A stretch of 64,000 bases of DNA from Marinobacter sp. (lineage in GTDB: Bacteria > Pseudomonadota > Gammaproteobacteria > Pseudomonadales > Oleiphilaceae), in NCBI GenBank assembly GCA_029264995.1, contig JAJUKC010000003.1, positions 27,857-91,856 on the forward strand, given 5' to 3'. Shown piece after piece: positions 50,802 to 59,946 of this stretch. How positions within the stretch are numbered: position 1 is the stretch's first letter; each line of letters opens with the position of its first letter. The notes beneath the pieces were generated by a model. The model was not told the DNA's origin. It did no database searches and was given only the letters and a program-made list of their open reading frames with translations. A program made the position numbers and the translations under genes.

Positions 50802-51287
50802 TCAGAGCAATTTCTCGATATCCGCGCGAATGTCGGCCGGTTTCGCAGTGGGAGCATAGCGCCGCACGACCTGACCGTCCCGGTTAACCAGAAACTTGGT
50901 GAAATTCCACTTGACCTTCTCAGAGCCCATCAGGCCTTTGGCCTCACGTTTCAGGAACCGAAACAGCGGATGCGTGCCGTCGCCGTTCACTTCAATCTTG
51001 GCGAACATGGGGAAACTGACACCGTAGTTCAGGGAGCAGAACTGGCTGATCGCATCGTCGTTACCGGGGTCCTGATTCATGAACTGATTACAGGGGAAAC
51101 CCAGTACCTCAAAGCCACGCTCTCCCAGTTCATCATGGAGCGACTGCAGCCCCTCAAATTGAGGCGTAAAACCGCATTTGGAGGCCGTATTCACAATGAG
51201 CAGAACCTTGCCCCGATAATCGTCCATTGATACTTCCTGCCCTTTAATATCTTTGGCACTGAAGCTGTAGATGGTTTCGCTCGTCAT
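50802..51287 (-). CDS. Glutathione peroxidase-family thiol peroxidase
   Basis: Reduces hydroperoxides; bacterial members mostly use thioredoxin rather than glutathione. The 161-residue protein has the peroxidatic Cys38 (NTASKCGFTPQ), FPCNQFMNQDPG and Cys84 as the probable resolving cysteine, and WNFTKFLV. The catalytic residue is Cys, not selenocysteine. The start at 51287 follows GGAGAG. It is co-transcribed with ohrR, consistent with a peroxide-induced defence. The thioredoxin reductase gene lies in the window at 33213. Confidence 0.92.
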   Translation of the reverse strand: MTSETIYSFSAKDIKGQEVSMDDYRGKVLLIVNTASKCGFTPQFEGLQSLHDELGERGFEVLGFPCNQFMNQDPGNDDAISQFCSLNYGVSFPMFAKIEVNGDGTHPLFRFLKREAKGLMGSEKVKWNFTKFLVNRDGQVVRRYAPTAKPADIRADIEKLL

Positions 51288-51340
51288 GAAATGTCTCTCC
51301 TGTATTGGCCGGCTATGGCCGGTTTGTATGAACGGCTCAA

Positions 51341-51360
51341 TTACATTGTGCACAATATAA
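51341..51360. promoter_or_regulatory. Palindromic operator upstream of gpx-ohrR
   Basis: TTACATTGTGCACAATATAA is a 20-base inverted repeat with one mismatched pair and a perfect core ATTGTGCACAAT (51345-51356), 54 bases before gpx. The site suits a MarR-family dimer such as OhrR. Half-sites CACAATT recur at 51450-51456 and 51460-51466. Confidence 0.6.
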
Positions 51361-51542
51361 TTTTCCGCAACAAGACCAGGAACTGTCACTTAGGGTCAGC
51401 CTGATGACACATCACTTCAAAGACGTTCCGTAAACTATCCTGATTTGGCCACAATTCCACACAATTGCCCCTGTTACCCCGAGGCGTCCCTCCGCTAGAA
51501 TAAGGCTTTCGTTCAGAACCTTAGCGAAGGACCCAGGCTCCC

Positions 51543-52757
51543 ATGCAGAACTATTTCAAATCCGCCAAGCTCGACAATGTCTGTTATGAAATTCGTGGCG
51601 TGGTTCTGCGTGAGGCCCGCAGGCTCGAAGAAGAAGGACACCGGGTTCTGAAGCTGAACATCGGCAACCCGGCAGCCTTCGAGCTCAACGTTCCGGAAGA
51701 AATCCAGCAAGACGTCATTTACAACATGCACCAGGCCCAGGGCTACGTGGAATCCAAAGGCCTGTTTTCGGCCCGAAAGGCCGTGATGCACTATTGCCAG
51801 CAGCGGGGCATTGCCAAAGTCGATATTGATGACATCTACCTGGGCAATGGCGTCAGCGAGCTGATTGTGATGTCCATGCAGGCATTGCTGAACACCGGCG
51901 ACGAAGTACTCATTCCGGCCCCGGACTACCCGCTCTGGACCGCCGCCGTCACGCTGTCCAGCGGCAAACCGGTGCATTACCGCTGCGACGAACAACAGGA
52001 CTGGTTCCCGGACATCGACGATATCCGCAAAAAGATCACCCGCCGGACCCGGGCTATTGTGCTGATCAACCCGAATAACCCGACCGGTGCCGTGTATTCT
52101 GAGGAATTACTCCAGCAAGTACTGGAGCTGGCCCGGGAACACAATCTGATCATCCTGTCGGACGAGATCTACGACAAGATCCTGTACGACGGCACCCAGC
52201 ACACATCCATTGCCTCGATGGCAGACGATGTGCTGTTTTTCACCTACAACGGCCTGTCCAAAAACTACCGGGCGGCCGGTTATCGTTCCGGCTGGATGAT
52301 CATCAGCGGAGCCAAACACAAGGCCCGGGACCTGATCGAAGGCATCGACATGCTGTCGAACATGCGCTTGTGCGCCAACGTCCCGGCCCAGCTGGCAATC
52401 CAGACCTCTCTGGGCGGCTATCAGTCCATCAACGATCTGGTGGCACCGGGAGGTCGTCTGTACGAGCAGCGTGAGACCGCCTGGCGCATGCTCAACGACA
52501 TTCCCGGCGTCAGCTGCGTCAAGCCCAAAGGGGCGCTTTACCTGTTCCCGAGGCTCGATCCCAAGCACTTCCCGGTGGTGAATGACGAGAAGCTGGTTCT
52601 GGATCTGCTGCTCCAGGAGAAAATACTTCTGGTTCAGGGCTCGGCCTTCAACATTGATGACAAGCAGCATCTCCGGGTTGTTTTCCTGCCCAGAGCGGAC
52701 ACCCTGGCCGATGCCATGGGCCGTCTGGGCAACTTCCTTGAACACTATCGCCAGTAA
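51543..52757 (+). CDS. alaA: Alanine-synthesising aminotransferase (glutamate-pyruvate)
   Basis: Transfers the amino group from glutamate to pyruvate. The 404-residue class I aminotransferase has LINPNNPTGAVYS, the aspartate and tyrosine that hold PLP (LSDEIYDKILYDG), and the Schiff-base lysine in NGLSKNYRAAGYRSGW. High identity to AlaA of E. coli and Pseudomonas as remembered. The aaggac site precedes the ATG. A conserved small gene follows. Confidence 0.93.
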   Translation: MQNYFKSAKLDNVCYEIRGVVLREARRLEEEGHRVLKLNIGNPAAFELNVPEEIQQDVIYNMHQAQGYVESKGLFSARKAVMHYCQQRGIAKVDIDDIYLGNGVSELIVMSMQALLNTGDEVLIPAPDYPLWTAAVTLSSGKPVHYRCDEQQDWFPDIDDIRKKITRRTRAIVLINPNNPTGAVYSEELLQQVLELAREHNLIILSDEIYDKILYDGTQHTSIASMADDVLFFTYNGLSKNYRAAGYRSGWMIISGAKHKARDLIEGIDMLSNMRLCANVPAQLAIQTSLGGYQSINDLVAPGGRLYEQRETAWRMLNDIPGVSCVKPKGALYLFPRLDPKHFPVVNDEKLVLDLLLQEKILLVQGSAFNIDDKQHLRVVFLPRADTLADAMGRLGNFLEHYRQ

Positions 52758-52769
52758 TTCGGAGTCAAC

Positions 52770-53243
52770 ATGGCAGACATTCATGTCGAGGAATTCTACA
52801 AGGACGTTGCAATTGCCCTGGTTCAGCTCTACATGGCATTTCCCCGGCGGGTAAACCTGTTCGTGGAGGATATCGCCGGGCCAGACGAACCCGACGAATT
52901 CGGCCTGCACAGCAAGCGCCACATGGCCTGTTTCGGTGCCCTGCTCTGGCTTTCCGAAGAAGGCCTGCTCCGTTACGTGGACACTATCCGCCAGGAAGCT
53001 CTCGACCAGGCAGTGCTGACCCGAGAGGCGTTTGTGCGGCTCAGTGCCCCGGCCCCGCAGGCGCTTCTGAGGGAACTGTCGGCGGCTTCAAACGAACCCG
53101 AATTGCCGCCTTCCGTTCAGAAGGACTTGTCCACCTATATTCATCTGCTGCGCTCCGCCCTGAAAAGCGGCAGTTCCAGCCGCATCAGTCTGGCGGTGCA
53201 ATCAACCTTCTTTAACGATTCAGGCCTGCAACCCGTTCATTAA
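52770..53243 (+). CDS. Conserved hypothetical protein between alaA and htpX
   Basis: A 157-residue soluble protein, mainly helical by pattern, with GLHSKRHMACFGALLWLSEE near residue 45 and LTREAFVRLS near 83, a spacing reminiscent of a winged helix, though no known motif is present. It starts 12 bases after alaA with a GGAG site and is probably co-transcribed. Similar proteins occur in Marinobacter and Pseudomonas next to alaA/htpX. Function is unknown. Confidence 0.82.
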   Translation: MADIHVEEFYKDVAIALVQLYMAFPRRVNLFVEDIAGPDEPDEFGLHSKRHMACFGALLWLSEEGLLRYVDTIRQEALDQAVLTREAFVRLSAPAPQALLRELSAASNEPELPPSVQKDLSTYIHLLRSALKSGSSSRISLAVQSTFFNDSGLQPVH

Positions 53244-53257
53244 ATGGCGTTAAGGTT

Positions 53258-53285
53258 CTTGAACCGCTGAACCGGAACCACATAT
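53258..53285 (+). promoter_or_regulatory. Sigma-32 (RpoH)-like promoter of htpX
   Basis: CTTGAA (53258-53263) is followed after 14 bases by CCACATAT (53278-53285), one mismatch from the sigma-32 -10 consensus CCCCATNT. The transcript would start near 53292, 45 bases before the gene. Heat-shock control of htpX is known in E. coli, which supports the reading. Confidence 0.6.
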
Positions 53286-53336
53286 ATCGGTCAGAAAGGC
53301 AACACGTTTCCCGGTAAGCTGATACAGGAAAAAACC

Positions 53337-54218
53337 ATGCGTATTCTGTTGTTTCTGGCCACCAACCTGGCCGTTATTCTGGTTGCCAGTTTCACCCTGC
53401 GACTGCTGGGGGTCGATAGTTATCTGGCACAACAAGGCATCGACTACGGCTCGCTACTGGCGTTTGCGGCGGTGTTCGGCTTCGCTGGTGCGTTTATCTC
53501 GCTGTTCCTATCCAAGCCCATGGCGAAGTGGAGCACCAAAGCCCGGGTGATCGACTCACCTCGCACGCCGGCGGAGCGCTGGCTGGTTGAAACCGTCGCG
53601 GAGCTGGCAAAGAAAGCCGGTATCGGCATGCCCGAAGTGGCCATCTTCCCTGCTCAGCAATCCAATGCCTTTGCCACTGGATGGAATAAAAACGATTCTC
53701 TGGTGGCGGTCAGTGAGGGGTTATTGAGCCGCTTTGACAAGGACGAAATCCGCGCAGTACTGGGCCATGAGATTGGCCATGTGGCCAATGGCGACATGGT
53801 GACCCTGACGCTGATCCAGGGCGTGGTGAACACCTTTGTTATCTTCGCCTCGCGGGTGATCGGCTCGTTCGTGGACCGGGTCATCTTCAAGAATGAGAAC
53901 GGCCATGGAATCGGCTTTTTCGTGGTCAGCATTGTGGCGGAAATTGTGCTCGGCATCCTGGCCAGCACCATCGTGTTCTGGTTCTCCCGTCGGCGGGAAT
54001 ACCGTGCCGACATTGCCGGTGCCCAACTGGCAGGGCGAGGCGCCATGATCAGCGCCCTGGCACACCTGAAAAAGGAAAGTGAGGTTCCGGATCAGATGCC
54101 GGACACCCTGCAGGCATTCGGCATCAACCGGGGAGCCCGCGAAGGCCTGGCAGCGATGTTCATGACCCACCCGCCGCTGGAAGACCGGATTGCGGCGCTG
54201 CAGAACGCCAAACTGTAA
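53337..54218 (+). CDS. htpX: HtpX membrane zinc metalloprotease
   Basis: Degrades misfolded inner-membrane proteins with FtsH. The 293-residue protein has two N-terminal membrane helices (about 5-25 and 35-57), the zinc motif [11 protein letters not shown], two later helices and the third ligand in [11 protein letters not shown]. The start has AGGAAA upstream. A predicted sigma-32 promoter lies before it and a terminator after it, so it is probably a single-gene heat-shock unit, although read-through from the preceding gene is possible. Confidence 0.96.
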   Translation: MRILLFLATNLAVILVASFTLRLLGVDSYLAQQGIDYGSLLAFAAVFGFAGAFISLFLSKPMAKWSTKARVIDSPRTPAERWLVETVAELAKKAGIGMPEVAIFPAQQSNAFATGWNKNDSLVAVSEGLLSRFDKDEIRAVLGHEIGHVANGDMVTLTLIQGVVNTFVIFASRVIGSFVDRVIFKNENGHGIGFFVVSIVAEIVLGILASTIVFWFSRRREYRADIAGAQLAGRGAMISALAHLKKESEVPDQMPDTLQAFGINRGAREGLAAMFMTHPPLEDRIAALQNAKL

Positions 54219-54229
54219 TCACACGGAAA

Positions 54230-54259
54230 AGGGCGCCACTCAGGCGCCCTTCTCTTTTG
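54230..54259 (+). terminator. Terminator after htpX
   Basis: AAGGGCGCC (54230-54238) pairs with GGCGCCCTT (54244-54252) around a 5-base loop, followed by CTCTTTT. The A-rich left flank also allows termination of leftward pdxB transcripts. Confidence 0.85.
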
Positions 54260-54281
54260 ACGAGTTCGGACATCCAGGGTG

Positions 54282-55436
54282 TCAGATCTTCAGTTTGAAC
54301 CCGATGGCCCTGAAGCTGTCCTGAATCGACTTGCTGCTACCCTTCAACTGCACTTTCAGACTCGAGCATTCCCGGCGAACCGGATAGTCCCTGCGCAACT
54401 GATCAAAAGCCTGCGCCCGTTCCTCAGGATTACCGCACATCGTCAGGCGCAGGCGGGCATCGTCCCGGCGAGGGTCGTAACAGGCACGCAAGGCAATCTG
54501 AACGGCCTCATCCTCATCAGCGCTGCTGGTAAAAGAGACTTTACTGAGCGCCGGCTCCGGCAGAAATTGCCCGGCCTTCTTGCGCACGGGCAGCCCCAGA
54601 TACCGGCACAGGGCCTGGTAGATCATTTCCGTGCCCTGCATCTTGCCTTCAAGACTGTAGCCGGCAATGTGGGGCGTGGCCAGCCACACCCTGTCTACCA
54701 GATCCGGATTGATTCTGGGCTCATGCTCCCAGACATCCAGCACCACCGTGGGTGCGTCCGCCTGCTGAAGCCGGGCAAGCAATGCCTCACCGTCTATCAC
54801 CTCGCCCCGGCCGGCGTTGATCAGCAACTGATCCTGCCCAAGCAGCGCCAGCTCGCTGCCCCCGATCATCCGGTTGGTGGGGTGGGCGCCGGTTCGCGTC
54901 AACGGCGTGTGCAAGGTCACAACGTCACAATCCAGAGCCTCGGCCAATGGCACAAACTCCTCAGCGTGATCTTCTTCAGCTTCCTGCCTGGGCGGGTCAC
55001 AGAGCTTTACCGTGAAATCCAGCCGCTCCAGCATTCGGGCCAACTCACCACCGACATTGCCCACCCCGACAATCCCGACCGTCAGGGATGACCAGTCTTC
55101 AATGCCGCGCTTTTCTGCGTACAACGACAGCACCGAGAGCACATACTCAGCCACACTGACAGCATTGCAGCCTGGTGCAGCGGCGAAACCAATGCCTTGC
55201 TCCTGCAGCCAGGCCTGATCGATATGGTCCGTTCCAATCGTGGCCGTGCCAACGAACCGCACCCGCGTGCCCTCCAGCAACTGCCGGTCTACCCGGGTTA
55301 CCGAACGTACCAGCAGGATGTCGGCATCCTTTACCTGATCCGGAGTGAGCGTCCGGCCATTCACCCGGCGAATCTCTCCGATGTCGCCAAAAAAAGAATC
55401 CAGTAAGGGGATGTTTTCGTCCGCAACAATCAGCAT
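54282..55436 (-). CDS. pdxB: Erythronate-4-phosphate dehydrogenase
   Basis: Oxidises 4-phosphoerythronate in the DXP-dependent route to pyridoxal phosphate. The 384-residue 2-hydroxyacid dehydrogenase has the NAD motif GVGNVGGELARML, the catalytic arginine/glutamate/histidine set in NAGRGEVIDGEALL and ATPHIAGYS, and the PdxB-specific C-terminal domain. The start at 55436 (MLIVADENIPLL) is the family start. It lies 23 bases after rhlB. Confidence 0.95.
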   Translation of the reverse strand: MLIVADENIPLLDSFFGDIGEIRRVNGRTLTPDQVKDADILLVRSVTRVDRQLLEGTRVRFVGTATIGTDHIDQAWLQEQGIGFAAAPGCNAVSVAEYVLSVLSLYAEKRGIEDWSSLTVGIVGVGNVGGELARMLERLDFTVKLCDPPRQEAEEDHAEEFVPLAEALDCDVVTLHTPLTRTGAHPTNRMIGGSELALLGQDQLLINAGRGEVIDGEALLARLQQADAPTVVLDVWEHEPRINPDLVDRVWLATPHIAGYSLEGKMQGTEMIYQALCRYLGLPVRKKAGQFLPEPALSKVSFTSSADEDEAVQIALRACYDPRRDDARLRLTMCGNPEERAQAFDQLRRDYPVRRECSSLKVQLKGSSKSIQDSFRAIGFKLKI

Positions 55437-55459
55437 AACAGTAGTCTCACCAGTGACTA

Positions 55460-56731
55460 TCAATGACGACGTGGTCTGGGTCCGCGACCACTGTTGCCCT
55501 GTGGCCGACGGCCGCCCCGTTTGCGGGTAATGGGCGGGTTGTCCATGGCGGCTGTCAAATTCTCATCGGGCACCGCCGTTTTCAGCTTCTGGCTGATGTA
55601 TTTTTCAATCTCCGGCAGCGCAAACGCATCCTCTTCACCAGCGAAACTCACCGATACTCCGGTTTTCCCGGCACGGCCAGTACGCCCAATGCGGTGAACA
55701 TAGTCTTCGGCGTTGTCTGGCAGATTGTAGTTGAAGACATGGGTCACGCCGTTTACGTGGATGCCGCGGCCCGCCACATCGGTAGCAACCAGTACCTGTA
55801 TCTGCCCTTTCTTGAACTGATCCAGCGTCTTCAGCCGCTTGTTCTGGGCAATTTCGCCAGACATAAGAGCCACTTTCACACCCTGGTTTTTAAGATCCTC
55901 TTCAAGATCACGGCACTGGTCACGGCGGTTGGCAAAAACAATCGCTTTCTCCACCTCCGGCCGCTTCAGGTAATTCACCAGTACCGGCAGTTTTTCGTTA
56001 TCGGACACCAGGAAAACGGTCTGCTCAACTCGTTCTGCCGTCTTTTGTTCCGGCTCGATTTCGACAAACTCGGCATTGCGGGTCCACATCGAGGCCAGGT
56101 TCAGGACATCCTGATTAAAGGTGGCACTGAACAGCAGGGTCTGGCGCTCATCCTTGGGGGTACACTTGCGGATGATGCGTTTGACGTCCGGGATAAAGCC
56201 CATATCGAGCATCCGGTCCGCCTCGTCCAGAATCAGGATATCGAGCTGATCCAGGAAAACATCCTGTGACCCCAGGAAATCAATCAATCGGCCCGGGGTG
56301 GCTACCAGGATGTCGACAATCTCGTTCTGCAACTGTTCCCGCTGCTTGTCGTAGTTCATCCCGCCAACCACAGTAACGACATTGTGGCCGGTGTACTGAC
56401 ACAGCTGTTCGGCGTCCTTGGCAATCTGCATGGCCAGTTCGCGGGTGGGCGCCAGCGCCAGAACCCGGGGCTCGGAGGCAAACCGGTCTTTCTCGTCGAT
56501 CGGAGTTTCCAGCAAAGACTGGATCGCGGTAATCAGAAAGGCCGCAGTCTTGCCGGTGCCGGTCTGGGCCTGGCCAATGAGGTCTTCACAGGCCAGGGTC
56601 CAGGGCAGCGTTTCTGCCTGAATGGGCGTGCAGTACTCGAAGCCAATTTTGGTAATGGCATCCAGCAGTCGCTTGTCCAGATTGAGGTCGCTGAAGCGTA
56701 AATCGCCGGTATGCTTTGGGTCGGATGTCAT
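55460..56731 (-). CDS. rhlB: DEAD-box RNA helicase RhlB-type
   Basis: Unwinds structured RNA in the degradosome. The 423-residue helicase shows the Q motif (YCTPIQAETLP), AQTGTGKTAA, PTRELAMQIA, DEADRML, SATF, and HRIGRTGRAG, then a short basic tail (RKRGGRRPQGNSGRGPRPRR) for RNA binding. RhlB is favoured over RhlE by the N-terminal LRFSDLNLDKRLL. It overlaps epmC by four bases (ATGA). Confidence 0.92.
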   Translation of the reverse strand: MTSDPKHTGDLRFSDLNLDKRLLDAITKIGFEYCTPIQAETLPWTLACEDLIGQAQTGTGKTAAFLITAIQSLLETPIDEKDRFASEPRVLALAPTRELAMQIAKDAEQLCQYTGHNVVTVVGGMNYDKQREQLQNEIVDILVATPGRLIDFLGSQDVFLDQLDILILDEADRMLDMGFIPDVKRIIRKCTPKDERQTLLFSATFNQDVLNLASMWTRNAEFVEIEPEQKTAERVEQTVFLVSDNEKLPVLVNYLKRPEVEKAIVFANRRDQCRDLEEDLKNQGVKVALMSGEIAQNKRLKTLDQFKKGQIQVLVATDVAGRGIHVNGVTHVFNYNLPDNAEDYVHRIGRTGRAGKTGVSVSFAGEEDAFALPEIEKYISQKLKTAVPDENLTAAMDNPPITRKRGGRRPQGNSGRGPRPRRH

Positions 56732-57318
56732 AGGGGTTCAGGTATCCTTGATTGATCGTATTCCTGCTCTGCCGTTAACAGACGGGTCTTAACTTGAGCC
56801 CAGCTTTCATCTATCCGGGCGCCAGTACCATAGAACTGCATGAGCGAATCGTAGAACTGCTGTGCACGGCGGGGTAATCCACAGGCAAGGTACTCGCTCG
56901 CCTGGTTGAGCACATTCAGGCGGAATGCGTCTCCATCGGCAGCGCCTCCGCCGGCGAGGTTGTCGACACTGATGTGAAAGCGGAAGCCGGCGGCCAGGGA
57001 AAACAGACACTCTATGGCCTGAGGTTTCACCTCCACCTGCTCGAACGCCTGCTGCTGTTCAGGTGTTCGCCCATCCGGACAGTACCAGTATCCGTAATCG
57101 TACATTGTGCGCCGGTGCTCACCGGCAATGCACCAGTGGGCAATCTCGTGCAGGGCACTGGCAAAAAAACCATGGGCAAATACAACCCTGGCAAGGCCCT
57201 CGGGCTCGCTCACAGGCAGATATTCCGGTTCGTCGCTGCCCCGGACCAGAATCGTCCGGCATGATTCCCGGAACAGGTCATTGAACAGCATGATAAGATC
57301 GTCTGGATTGTGATTCAT
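56728..57318 (-). CDS. epmC: Elongation factor P hydroxylase EpmC (YfcM)
   Basis: Hydroxylates the beta-lysyl-lysine of EF-P in E. coli. The 196-residue protein has the HEIAHWCIAG metal motif (zinc-peptidase-like) and the YGYWYCPDGRTPEQQQAFE segment of the family. The start at 57318 (MNHNPDDLIMLF) is chosen by alignment; the frame runs on to 57411 through the dsbD side. First gene of the leftward epmC-rhlB-pdxB run, divergent from dsbD. The epmA and epmB partners are not here. Confidence 0.88.
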   Translation of the reverse strand: MNHNPDDLIMLFNDLFRESCRTILVRGSDEPEYLPVSEPEGLARVVFAHGFFASALHEIAHWCIAGEHRRTMYDYGYWYCPDGRTPEQQQAFEQVEVKPQAIECLFSLAAGFRFHISVDNLAGGGAADGDAFRLNVLNQASEYLACGLPRRAQQFYDSLMQFYGTGARIDESWAQVKTRLLTAEQEYDQSRIPEPL

Positions 57319-57437
57319 CGGTTGGCTATTGTGCGACTTTAACGCGGCCAATACCAGTGGGAACTTTCGCCACGCCAAGGTGTCCACTGGCTTCGAACCG
57401 ACTTCATACATACCAGAATCAGGAAATGACCGTATCC

Positions 57438-59315
57438 ATGTCAGCAGTCCAGGCCTTCAGTGCTCCTACCCGAAATCTGCCCTACCACCTTTTGCTTGTG
57501 TTGGCAGTGGTTCTGTCTCTGGCATCTCCCGGGGCCAAGGCTCTGGGTTCCGGCAATGGCAGCCTGTTTGGCAGTAGCGAATTTCTGCCGGTAGATGAAG
57601 CGCTACCCTTTGATTACACCACTGACAACGGGGCTGTGGTGCTGTCGTGGAATATTACCCCCGGCCATTACCTCTATAAAAGCCGCATACAGATCAATGC
57701 CGTGACCGACGGTGTCCGGGTTGGCGAACCAGTATTCTCCTTGCCGGGTACCCTGACTGAAGACGAATTCTTTGGCGAAATCACCGTATTTTTTGATCCG
57801 GTACAGGCCCGGGTACCCATCACCCTGCCCGACGGTGTCCGGGAAGCGGAACTACAGGTGACCTACCAGGGTTGTGCTGAGGCGGGTCTGTGCTATCCCC
57901 CGCAGACCCGGGACGTACTCTATTATCCCGGCGGCGACAATGCCGGCAACGCCGCTAACATAGCGCCCCCGGATTCCGGAAATGCGGCGCCCGCAGACAC
58001 GTCGACCGCCACTGGCCTCGCCGGTTTCCTGTCCAGCCAGTCGATCTGGATGATCGCCGGCGTATTCTTTTTACTGGGCCTGGGGCTGACCTTTACGCCC
58101 TGCGTACTGCCCATGGTGCCAATCATCTCCTCCATGGTCTCAGGGCGAAACACAAGAACCACAAGCCATGCATTACTGCTGTCGGGTAGCTATGTGCTGG
58201 GCATGGCATTGACCTACGCCGCAGCGGGTGTGATTACCGGCCTGTTGGGCGCCAGCTTCAATCTTCAGGCACAGCTACAGTCGCCCTGGGTACTGAGTGT
58301 TTTCGCGGTCATGTTCGTAATCTTTGCGTTATCGATGTTCGACCTGTTCGAGATTCAGTTGCCGCGTTTTATCCGGGAACCCCTCAACGATGCCAGCCAT
58401 CGCCTGACCGGTAGTCGCGTCTTCAGTATCTTCGGCATCGGCGCACTTTCAGCACTTATTGTCTCGCCCTGTGTGTCGGCGCCATTGGCCGGCAGCTTGC
58501 TGTACATTTCCACGACCCAGGATGCCGTGATCGGTGGCGTGGCGCTGCTGGCACTGGGCCTTGGCATGGGTGTGCCCCTGATACTGGTTGCCGTTGGCGG
58601 CCGGAAACTGCTGCCAAGCTCGGGCCACTGGATGACCACGGTAAAGCATTTCTACGGCGTCATGCTGCTGGCCGTGGCCATCTGGCTGGTTGAACGCCTG
58701 GTTCCAGTCTGGCTCAGCCTGACCATGTGGGGGCTGCTGATCGCCATTACGGGCGTGCAGCTGGGGGCATTCGATGCCGCCAAGGCCGGTTGGCAGCGCA
58801 CCCGCAAGGGTTTGGGACTGGTTATGTTTGCCTATGGTCTGGCTCTGCTGGCGGGAGCCGTCAGCGGTGCCAACGACCCGCTCAGGCCCCTGGCCCCCTT
58901 TGTCGCGTCCGCGGCGCCGGGCACTGTGGCGGGGGAGGTATCACACGCCAGTTTCCAGCGTGTTGAGGAGCCCGGCCAGCTCCGCGCTTTGCTGGCCAAT
59001 GCCAGTGACCGCGGGCAGCCTGTCATGCTGGACTTCTATGCGGACTGGTGCATTTCCTGCAAAGTCATGGAACGCAATGTGTTCAGCGATCCACAGGTCA
59101 TCCAGGCACTGTCGCCCTACACCCTGCTGCAGATTGACATGACGGACAATACGCCCGCCCAACAGGCCCTGCTTGATGAGCTCGGCCTGTTCGGCCCCCC
59201 GGCAATACTGTTCTATCAGGCGAGTGGGTCAGAGCTCAGCGATGCCCGCGTGCTGGGGGAAATGGATCGGGAGCAGTTTCTGGAGCACGTGGCCAACGTT
59301 GGTCAGAAACTCTGA
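57438..59315 (+). CDS. dsbD: Thiol:disulfide interchange protein DsbD
   Basis: Moves electrons from cytoplasmic thioredoxin to periplasmic proteins. About 625 residues: signal peptide (YHLLLVLAVVLSLASPGAKA), N-terminal domain with CAEAGLCYPPQ, eight membrane helices with the two redox cysteines in FTPCVLPMVPI and SPCVSAPLAG, and the C-terminal thioredoxin fold with WCISCKVME. ATG 57438 is preferred (AGGA 13 bases upstream); ATG 57426 is an alternative. Two residue periods of Asn/Ala/Gly link the N-domain to the membrane part. The stop is one base from tusA. Confidence 0.94.
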   Translation: MSAVQAFSAPTRNLPYHLLLVLAVVLSLASPGAKALGSGNGSLFGSSEFLPVDEALPFDYTTDNGAVVLSWNITPGHYLYKSRIQINAVTDGVRVGEPVFSLPGTLTEDEFFGEITVFFDPVQARVPITLPDGVREAELQVTYQGCAEAGLCYPPQTRDVLYYPGGDNAGNAANIAPPDSGNAAPADTSTATGLAGFLSSQSIWMIAGVFFLLGLGLTFTPCVLPMVPIISSMVSGRNTRTTSHALLLSGSYVLGMALTYAAAGVITGLLGASFNLQAQLQSPWVLSVFAVMFVIFALSMFDLFEIQLPRFIREPLNDASHRLTGSRVFSIFGIGALSALIVSPCVSAPLAGSLLYISTTQDAVIGGVALLALGLGMGVPLILVAVGGRKLLPSSGHWMTTVKHFYGVMLLAVAIWLVERLVPVWLSLTMWGLLIAITGVQLGAFDAAKAGWQRTRKGLGLVMFAYGLALLAGAVSGANDPLRPLAPFVASAAPGTVAGEVSHASFQRVEEPGQLRALLANASDRGQPVMLDFYADWCISCKVMERNVFSDPQVIQALSPYTLLQIDMTDNTPAQQALLDELGLFGPPAILFYQASGSELSDARVLGEMDREQFLEHVANVGQKL

Positions 59316-59316
59316 G

Positions 59317-59562
59317 TCAGGCGTCCTGACAGCGGCGGATCAGGAACAGGAATTCGCCGCCGGATTCCCGCTGGCTGAGCAGTTCATGCCCGAGGAACTG
59401 GCAGAACCGCGGGATATCCCGAGTGGTTGAAGGATCGGTAGCCACAACCCGCAGCACCTGCCCAACCCCAACATCGTGGATGCGATTGTGCAACATCATG
59501 ACCGGCTCGGGACAGAACAACCCCCGTGCATCCAGCTCTGCGTGATAATCATGATCGGACAA
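59317..59562 (-). CDS. tusA: TusA-family sulfur carrier protein
   Basis: An 81-residue sulfur carrier with the active cysteine at 17 ([13 protein letters not shown]). TusA takes sulfur from IscS and passes it to TusBCD-E for MnmA. It lies tail to tail with dsbD with one base between the stops. Since mnmA is in the same window, the pathway is likely present, but the remaining tus genes are not here. TusA homologues also serve other sulfur routes. Confidence 0.92.
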   Translation of the reverse strand: MSDHDYHAELDARGLFCPEPVMMLHNRIHDVGVGQVLRVVATDPSTTRDIPRFCQFLGHELLSQRESGGEFLFLIRRCQDA

Positions 59563-59646
59563 GCGTGACCTCCTGCCTGTAGCGTGATTTTTCTGAATCC
59601 GGTGCTAAATTATTGTTTATAGCAGCGAAAATAAAGGGAGAGTGTC

Positions 59647-59940
59647 ATGATTCGGGTACTCATTGAACGCCATATTGCCGAAACTCTGGAGTCAGCCTAC
59701 GAAGACAGGGCCAGAAAAGTGTTACAGCAGGCCGTCAGCGCCCCGGGCTTTATCTCCGGTGAGACCCTGGTCGACTGCAGCGACCCCAACCATCGCATCA
59801 CCCTGGCCAACTGGCGCTCGGAGGCAGATTGGGACCGCTGGTACCGCTCCCCTGAACGCCAGGAGTTAATGGCCGAGCTTACCCCGATGATGGACCGCGA
59901 TGAAGCAATCACCGTGCTACAGCACAGCGATATGCCCTGA
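59647..59940 (+). CDS. Antibiotic biosynthesis monooxygenase (ABM)-fold protein
   Basis: A 97-residue ferredoxin-like fold protein of the ABM superfamily. The pattern VLIERHIAETLESAYEDRA, APGFISGETLVD, NWRSEADWDRWYRSPER is typical of the small members. No heme or flavin site can be named. GGAGAG precedes the start. It is followed by rlmM in the opposite direction with a six-base gap. Function is unknown. Confidence 0.85.
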   Translation: MIRVLIERHIAETLESAYEDRARKVLQQAVSAPGFISGETLVDCSDPNHRITLANWRSEADWDRWYRSPERQELMAELTPMMDRDEAITVLQHSDMP

Positions 59941-59946
59941 GGGGCA

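Noticed and set aside
50802..51287. Selenocysteine-containing glutathione peroxidase
   Set aside because: The catalytic codon is an ordinary cysteine codon and no in-frame TGA is present.
59316..59330. Hairpin GTCAGG-CGT-CCTGAC between dsbD and tusA as terminator
   Set aside because: Only six pairs and no T tract; too weak to call.
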